Below, in pieces: positions 58,260 through 64,000 of a stretch of 64,000 nucleotides of DNA. Numbering within the stretch: the stretch's first letter is position 1; every line of letters begins with the position of its first letter. This DNA comes from Hsuehochloa calcarea (Eukaryota; Streptophyta; Magnoliopsida; Poales; Poaceae): positions 28,491,385 to 28,555,384 of the forward strand of contig CM070594.1 in assembly GCA_036346395.1 (NCBI GenBank), read 5' to 3'. Position numbers and translations under genes: made by a program. The notes under the pieces were generated by a model that searched no databases, was not told the DNA's origin, and worked only from the letters and a program-made list of their open reading frames with translations.

Positions 58260-60300
58260 CTTATTAACAACTAAGTGGTTCGACATATTTACGAGCGTTG
58301 GGACATTGCCTCGTCTGCACTGGTTTGCGAAAGAGATCTTGCCGAAGACGTGGGCGATGCCCTCGCTCTTAACGGGCTCGGCGTGCTCGTCTGAGATCGG
58401 CAAGCGGTCAGGCGGCGGTCTGCCCTCCGCCGCCCGCCATTGGCTTTACCGCGTACCAGGCCGTGCCGAGTTTTGTGGGTGAGTGTTTTGGGCTGGAGAG
58501 CTCGTGTGCCGCACTTTGCTCTGAAATCGTGTCGTCTTCATACGCACGAAGGCATCCCATGTATCCGCGACAAGAAAGGATGCCCGTGAAGGGCGTCAGG
58601 CCGTGTTCACGTCTTTGCGTGACAAGCGAGCTCTTGAAGGTCCTCCGCGCGTGGCACATCGCGATAGCGGCGTGCCATCGCACACGTGTCGGGTACGCTT
58701 GGGGAAAGTGAGCGAGCGGCTCGATCCTGGCCGGTCTCTCTGTACATCCGTCGGACACTTCGAGTTGGGGTGGTTATGGGGACCGTTCCTTACAAGTACC
58801 CATGAGCGGTCAGGAATCTTGCAACGCGTTCTTGGGACTCGGCGGGATCCCGACATCAACGACCTCGTGATCGTCATGCGGCGAGCGGCAATTTAGAATT
58901 CCTCTGCCATCTCGCCTTAGTACCACCTTGATCGGAGATCCGGGCGCATTTAGCGGCGTGGCCGCGGCGAAGACGCGATGCCTCTGCCATCTCGCTAACT
59001 TGCTATCTATATAAATTACGTGCGCAATGATTACTCATAGTGCACTTTCATATATCTCACGATGCATGAATAATCGAAGTATGGTGTGGAGGCATGCAAT
59101 TCAACACAACAAAAGTAATGGAACTTCTATGTGTATAGTATATACTTGTTTACGTTCATAAGCATATACATGTGTATACTTGGAGGTGTACATAAATCTC
59201 ACGATTATAGTATTGCCAAATCAAGAAGAAATAAAATACGATATTAAGCAACACATGTAGAGCTCAAATCTGAATATGCTATCACATCAATTTGAGTATA
59301 TGACAATTATTATCACAGAGCAATTCCATGAGCCCACAAAGTCACTTTGCAATATATATATCTCCTAGTACTAACAAATCAATTTGGACTTGACTTAGTA
59401 CGGCATATATATACTCAAAGTGATACTCAATAATTGAATACAAATATACTCACAAGACAATGTATATCACAAGTATATGGCATCACAAGTTACTTGATCA
59501 TTCTCGCAAACCACTGCATGCATTGCATAAATACCAAAAGACCATCTAGAATAGAGCACACCCATTAAAGTAAGAGCAAAGAAGGAATTGCCGTCAGTAC
59601 CATAGGGATCATCATTGTTTTCGGATCAACTTAGATTAGTCGGCACCACAGTACCAAGGCTACCCATACCAACTTAGGTTAGCCAAGCACCTTGATTCTC
59701 AAGATACCTAGACTAACCCAAATCGATCACACTGGATAACCGCGATACCTAGACTAACCTAAGTAAATTCAAGCTATCTTATTCCGTAGGTTTCATCATT
59801 CACCAAAGCAATAGCAAGGGCCAAGAAATATCCTACAGGCAATAGGGAGAGGAGGCAATGGTAAGAAGGTGAGTGCACGCACTAGGAGAGAAGGCAGTCA
59901 ATACATTCCCCGGCCCAGCCGCCCAGGCCCAGATTCATTTCCCCAAGCCAAGCTGACAAGTTCATCCCCAACAAGCCAGACAAAGCCGGCCACAAGCCTC
60001 CCCGGCCATTCTCCCTTTTCCCCATTCCTTCGGTAGAAGGCGAGGCGAAGGCCAGCGGCAACAGCGACAACGAGCCAAAGGCGGATCCATCAAAAGGTAA
60101 CCCCATTCATACACCACTATGAACTACCCATTGCACAAGTAGCAACCACACCACACCCCGATAACATTTTGATGAGAAGTTAGTTTTGATATCTCGGTGG
60201 CCAGGGTACTTTGCGGGATTGCGAAGACCACTCAAGTTCCCACTAGCAAAAAGTACAAGCGCTAACCCTTTTACCACTATGAAAATTTAGCCCCTCATCT
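58260..60300. other. CACTA interior, no assignable gene
   Basis: 58260-58900 is GC-rich with overlapping short frames and no domain. 58980-59520 is AT-rich. 59620-59790 has repeated 'acctagactaacc' units. 59880-60100 is a short GC-rich stretch. Nothing was identified. Confidence 0.4.
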
Positions 60301-60599
60301 TGTCAGTGACATCAAACTCCATGTGTTGTAGCGATGGGAGCAAGAGATTCTTGTGGGGCGGGGAAGGAAAGAAGGAATCTTGAGGACTTGAGCGTTGGGA
60401 AACTCACCGGGTCTTTGGCGGGGAGGCGCCCGGGCGAAGCGAGGATGAAGGATCTGTACCGGTCGGAGGCGGGGACGAAGGGAGGCGACAGTGGGAGGAC
60501 GAGGAGGGACGAAGGAGGCGGCGGTGGTAAACCCTCGGCTCTCACGGTAGAAGGGTGGAAAATGACTAAGGCGAGTGTGCTGGCCGTTCGATGATATCT

Positions 60600-60915
60600 G
60601 AACTTATATAGGCGGATATTGATAGAACCGTCCGCGTGATAATGCATCACAGCGGTTCCATAATAGAACCACTGAAATGCGTGATATTAAAATTAGGGTT
60701 TCCCTTTCTAAGTTATCACGAGCGGTTCCATAAAAGCCGTCTGTGATAACTTAGAAAGGGAAACCCTAATTTTAATATCACAGACGGTTCCATAACTGAA
60801 CCGTCTGTGATATGTTGATATCACAGACGGTTCATTAATAGAACCGTCTGTGATATTAAGTATCACAGACGGTTCTGTTATAGAACTGTCTGTGATATCT
60901 CCCAGTGAACCGTCC
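60600..60915. repeat. Palindromic CACTA repeat array with minus TATA
   Basis: Alternating tatcacagacggtt and complement units, including a perfect 37-bp inverted pair (60683-60719 with 60743-60779). A minus-strand TATATAAG lies at about 60602-60610, heading left into a 112-codon Pro/Ser-rich frame (60650-60312). Sited between TNP2 and the second gene, so it is either an internal promoter or the end of a nested element. Confidence 0.75.
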
Positions 60916-60919
60916 ATCG

Positions 60920-61400
60920 CTAGATCAACGATCCAAGTTCATCCACGTCGATTTAATTTTGGATTTTCCCGAGAAGGCTTATTTGTTATCTGAAAAATAC
61001 AATTTAATTCAAAAATGCATAACTTTTTCTCTGTAAACTATTTTTAAGTGAATCCAATTTTTTGGATTCCTCTATTAATGAAACTTCTTGTGAAAATTAG
61101 TTTTGAACATGTTACTATTTCGAAAAAGTTTACTTATGCATTTTACTTTTGCTCATTTCAAGGCTTTGAAAAATTGTAGAAAGTGCATCATAGCTCCAAA
61201 TGAGATGAATCCAATTGGGTTGTTCATCTCATGAGGTGCTGATTCAACATACCATAACTCAAATGAGGTGTTTAATTTTCTCATATATATCTTTTGCATT
61301 ACAAGTCGATAAGCAAGGGTCTCACACGACCGAATGAGGCAAATTGACCAGATTTTAGCGGCCCATAACACGTGGCGCGTTTCCATGTTAACATCAAATT
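60920..61400. other. AT-rich spacer, no gene
   Basis: Lies between the palindromic array and the end of TNP2. It may contain TNP2 3' exons or UTR; none recognised. Confidence 0.4.
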
Positions 61401-61402
61401 AA

Positions 61403-64000
61403 TTACTGATGGAATATATACATGCTTAATTGAAATCTGAGTCCTTCATGATGATCGACGCGCATATAGCTGGCTTCCTCATTGGGTTCTTCCACGATCG
61501 TCACGAGTCGTCTCCAGAAAGGAGGCAACTCGTCAAATTGATTGTACTCTTCCTCATCCACGACATTCTCAACTCCGACAATCCTTCTTTTCCCATGAAG
61601 AACTACGTGGCGGTTCTTATTTCTTGGGCCGTTACATAAAAACTTGAACAACTTGCTTAGCGAGTGCGAATGGTTCGATCCTTGTATCCGAACACGTTTG
61701 AGGTCCACAGTGGTGACACCGTGCTTGTCGACCTTCACGTCTGCGGAAGTTTAACCCGGTGACATCGAAGCAGGGGATCTTGAAAAGTACATAGTCAAGC
61801 TCCCAAATCTCCTCTACGAACCCATAGTACGAGTTCAACCCGCGTGCCCTGCGGTATTGAACCCCTCGTGAAATGCATCTATCACGGACACCGCGTTACG
61901 GGTTCAGTGCTCTTCATATCCTGAGCTGCCGTATAAAACGTGTACCCATTTATGTCGTATCCTTGCCATGTCACAATTGTAAATTTGGGTCCTTTGACCA
62001 ACCATAGCAGCGTTTCATCACTTGATGCGCTCCGGTGAATCGCATCTTTAACCATTCGTTGAGCAAGCGGTTGTGCTCTCGTGATCCAAACCTCCGACCG
62101 GTCTGGATTCTGTTGGCGTAATATGTCTTTGTGCTCGTCGATGTACGGGGACACTTGGGTTATGTGTTGCAAGACCGTGAAATGGGCTTGCGCGTACGTA
62201 TTTAGATCGGGAGTGATTTCTTTCCTTCCGATGGTCCGATACCCTCCGTCTCCCCTCATGGCGAGATAGAGGCACACCTATCGGTTCCACGAGCCATGTA
62301 GTCGACGCAGAACTCAATGACCTCTTTGGTTGCATAACCTTCGATGATCTTGCCCTCGTGCCGAGATCGATTCCGTACGTAGGACTTGAGAATTCCCATG
62401 TATCTCTCAAATGGGTACATATGACGTAGGAACACAGGGCCGCATATCTTTATCTCTTTCACAAGGTGAACAATGAGATGGACCATGATATCGAAAAATG
62501 ACGGAGGGAAATATATCTCAAGATGACATAGAGTCGTCACCACCTCGGCTGCGAGCGTCGAGTCGCCGGGATCGATGACCTTACGAGCAATTGAATTAAA
62601 GAAATAACACAGCCTAAAGATTACCACTCGGACCTTGTTCGGCAAGATACTCCTAACTGCAACAGGAAGCATTTGTGTCATCAGCACATGACAATCATGA
62701 GACTTCATACCAATTAATTTCAAATCATCATGGAAACAAGTTTCTTAATATTGGCGAATAGCCTGGACGGAACTTTCACACCATGCAAGCTTTGGCGCAG
62801 TTCATTTCTCTCGGCCTTGGACAAAGTGTAGCAGCGGGGAAGATGCGTTCGTCCTTTATCGGTCTCTTCGGTGCTAACTCGGTTCTTATGTTCATATCAA
62901 CCAAGTCACGTCGTGCGTTAACACCGTCTTTTGTTTTACCACGATGTTGATTAAGAGACCAATCAAGCTATCACATACATTCTTCTCCACGTGCATGGCG
63001 TTGATGCGATGGCGAACTTCTAAGTGCTCCCAATAAGGCAAGTCCCAAAAATTGGCCGCTTCTTCGGATGTTTTTACGAGGGTTCTTAATTTACATCCCT
63101 TTCCAAACACAACATCAATATCCTTAACCATATCATAGACCTCTTTCCCTCTAAAAGCCATTGGAGCTGAACCGTCCTCCTTATTTCCATCGAATTGTTT
63201 CTTCATCTTGCGGTATGGGTGACTCCTGGGAAGGAACCTACGGTGGCGATATATACAGATTTTCTGCGAGTTGTTCATCATACACTCTCGGTACCATCTA
63301 AGCGGTCGGACGAGCTTTGGCTCCTTTGTCTTGAACCAGAGCAAGTTACCAAGGCGGGAAAATCATTGATGGTGCGAGAATAACATGGCGCGTAAAGTGA
63401 AGTTCTCTCATTTGTACGCATCCCATACTTGTACCCCTTCGGTCCAAAGTGTCATAAGATGTTCCAACAATGGTGCTAGGTACACATCAATATCGTTCCC
63501 AGGTTGCTTCGGCCCTTGGATAAGTAGTGACATCAAAATGTACTTCCGCTTCATACGACCAAGGAGGAAGGTTGTACATACATAGATTCACGGGTCAGTG
63601 CTATGTCGGACTCATGTTCCGAAAGGATTCATTCCATCCGTACTCAACCCTAACCTTATGTTCCTCGGTTCCTTGCGAACTCTTTGAAGCTCCGATCGAT
63701 GTTTCTCCACTTGGCGAGAATCGTGAGGTGTCTTAGCTTTCCATCTCTCTTACGCTCCTCTGAGTGCCAGCGCAGATAATCTTGCCTCCTTTGGGTTCGC
63801 AAATAAGCGCTTCAAGCGTGGGATTCTGATGAGATACCACAACATCTTAGCGAGAGGTCCTTGCTTCACCTTAGCGATATTTTGGCGCTTGTATCGGGAT
63901 GCTTTGCACAGGACATACATGCATGTCTGCATACTCTTTCGGTGGAGGATACAATCGTTCGGACATGCATGTATTCTTTCTACTTCCATTCCCAATGGGT
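61403..64000 (-). pseudogene. TNP2-like transposase of CACTA no. 2, partial at edge
   Basis: Reading from the right edge leftwards: MGMEVERIHACPNDCILHRK and RLKRLFANPKEARL (63995-63750), RHRRFLPRSHPYRKMKKQFD (63240), KGCKLRTL, HRINAMHVEKNVCDSLIGLL (63010), the DUF4218 block MKSHDCHVLMTQMLPVAVR, FFDIMVHLIVHLVKEI and HMYPFERYMGILKSYVRN (62720-62350), then DUF4216-type sequence (VTWQGYDINGYTFYT at 61960; WHVVLHGKRRI-like HVVLHGKRRIVGVENVVDEE and FDELPPF at about 61600). It retains the C-terminal regions lost from copy no. 1. There are five or more frame breaks; roughly the first 200 codons lie outside the window. Confidence 0.9.

Larger units (their letters stand above)
55344..64000 (-). mobile_element. 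CACTA element no. 2 (minus), runs off right edge
   Basis: The left border is CACTACTACAGAAAACCTCA at 55344, followed by subterminal repeats to about 55790. Minus-strand genes follow in CACTA order, read right to left: TNP2 (from beyond 64000 to 61403) and a second gene (about 58220-57391). An extra palindromic array with a TATA motif at 60600-60915 may be the end of a nested relative, so two CACTA copies cannot be excluded. The right terminus is outside the window. Confidence 0.65.

Noticed and set aside
60683..60779. MicroRNA precursor in the 37-bp inverted repeat
   Set aside because: It is part of the CACTA subterminal array repeated elsewhere in the window; hairpin alone is not evidence for a miRNA gene.
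60895..60915. CACTA terminus at the right edge of the palindromic array
   Set aside because: The sequence reads cccagtg rather than tagtg and no 3-bp duplication is visible; left open as a finding instead.

Overview
The window is nuclear DNA of a grass (Poaceae), most likely the genus Oryza. This rests on transposon signatures: CACTA elements with TNP2 and Ulp1-type proteases, plant-mobile-domain MULEs, Atlantys-like gypsy LTRs beginning TGTAAC, copia elements primed by initiator tRNA-Met, a Helitron end with a GC-rich hairpin and CTAG, and an intronless grass-type RKF3-like receptor kinase. It is almost entirely nested transposable elements. Only two well-formed genes were found: a short three-coding-exon HD-Zip IV relative (15.5-18.7 kb, + strand) and an RKF3-like receptor kinase (51.5-53.4 kb, - strand).

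Layout. 1-11.7 kb: a minus-strand gypsy LTR cut open by a 9.56-kb Mutator-like element (1855-11418; 96-bp TIRs, perfect 9-bp target duplication) carrying decayed copies of a mudrA-like transposase, a plant-mobile-domain gene, a GRF-like zinc-finger gene and a 10-unit minisatellite. 11.7-13.6 kb: LTR scraps and an RNase H fragment. 13.98-22.27 kb: a candidate Helitron enclosing the HD-Zip gene, with a MITE in its last intron and a 5'-truncated LINE behind it (14-bp TSD). 22.96-49.29 kb: a plus-strand CACTA element whose two halves (TNP2 on the left, Ulp1 protease on the right) are separated by about 20 kb of later material. That material is, in order, an antisense PF04195-type retroelement ORF with an LTR, a truncated minus-strand gypsy element, a short non-autonomous LTR element cut by a 5.1-kb copia with identical 109-bp LTRs, and a hAT transposase gene cut by a 1.65-kb copia that carries a CDC48/AAA ATPase fragment. 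An 864-bp TRIM lies within the right half of the CACTA. 49.3-51.5 kb: a second gypsy remnant. 51.5-54.9 kb: the receptor kinase and a duplicated copy of its 5' leader. 55.34-64 kb: a second CACTA-family complex in minus orientation, with TNP2 running off the right edge.

Insertion order can be read from target duplications: tacgtatag for the MULE, agcagtgacttact for the LINE, tagat for the 5.1-kb copia, gcctt for the 1.65-kb copia and tacat for the TRIM. These make the window a well-resolved nesting record.

A technical caution runs through the annotation. Many transposon frames are broken by one- or two-base indels, even where LTRs are identical, and perfect CACTA palindromes show a recurring AGAC-to-GAGC change in one arm only. 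The kinase gene also has a compensating -G/+G pair. Part of the apparent decay may therefore be consensus sequencing error rather than biology.
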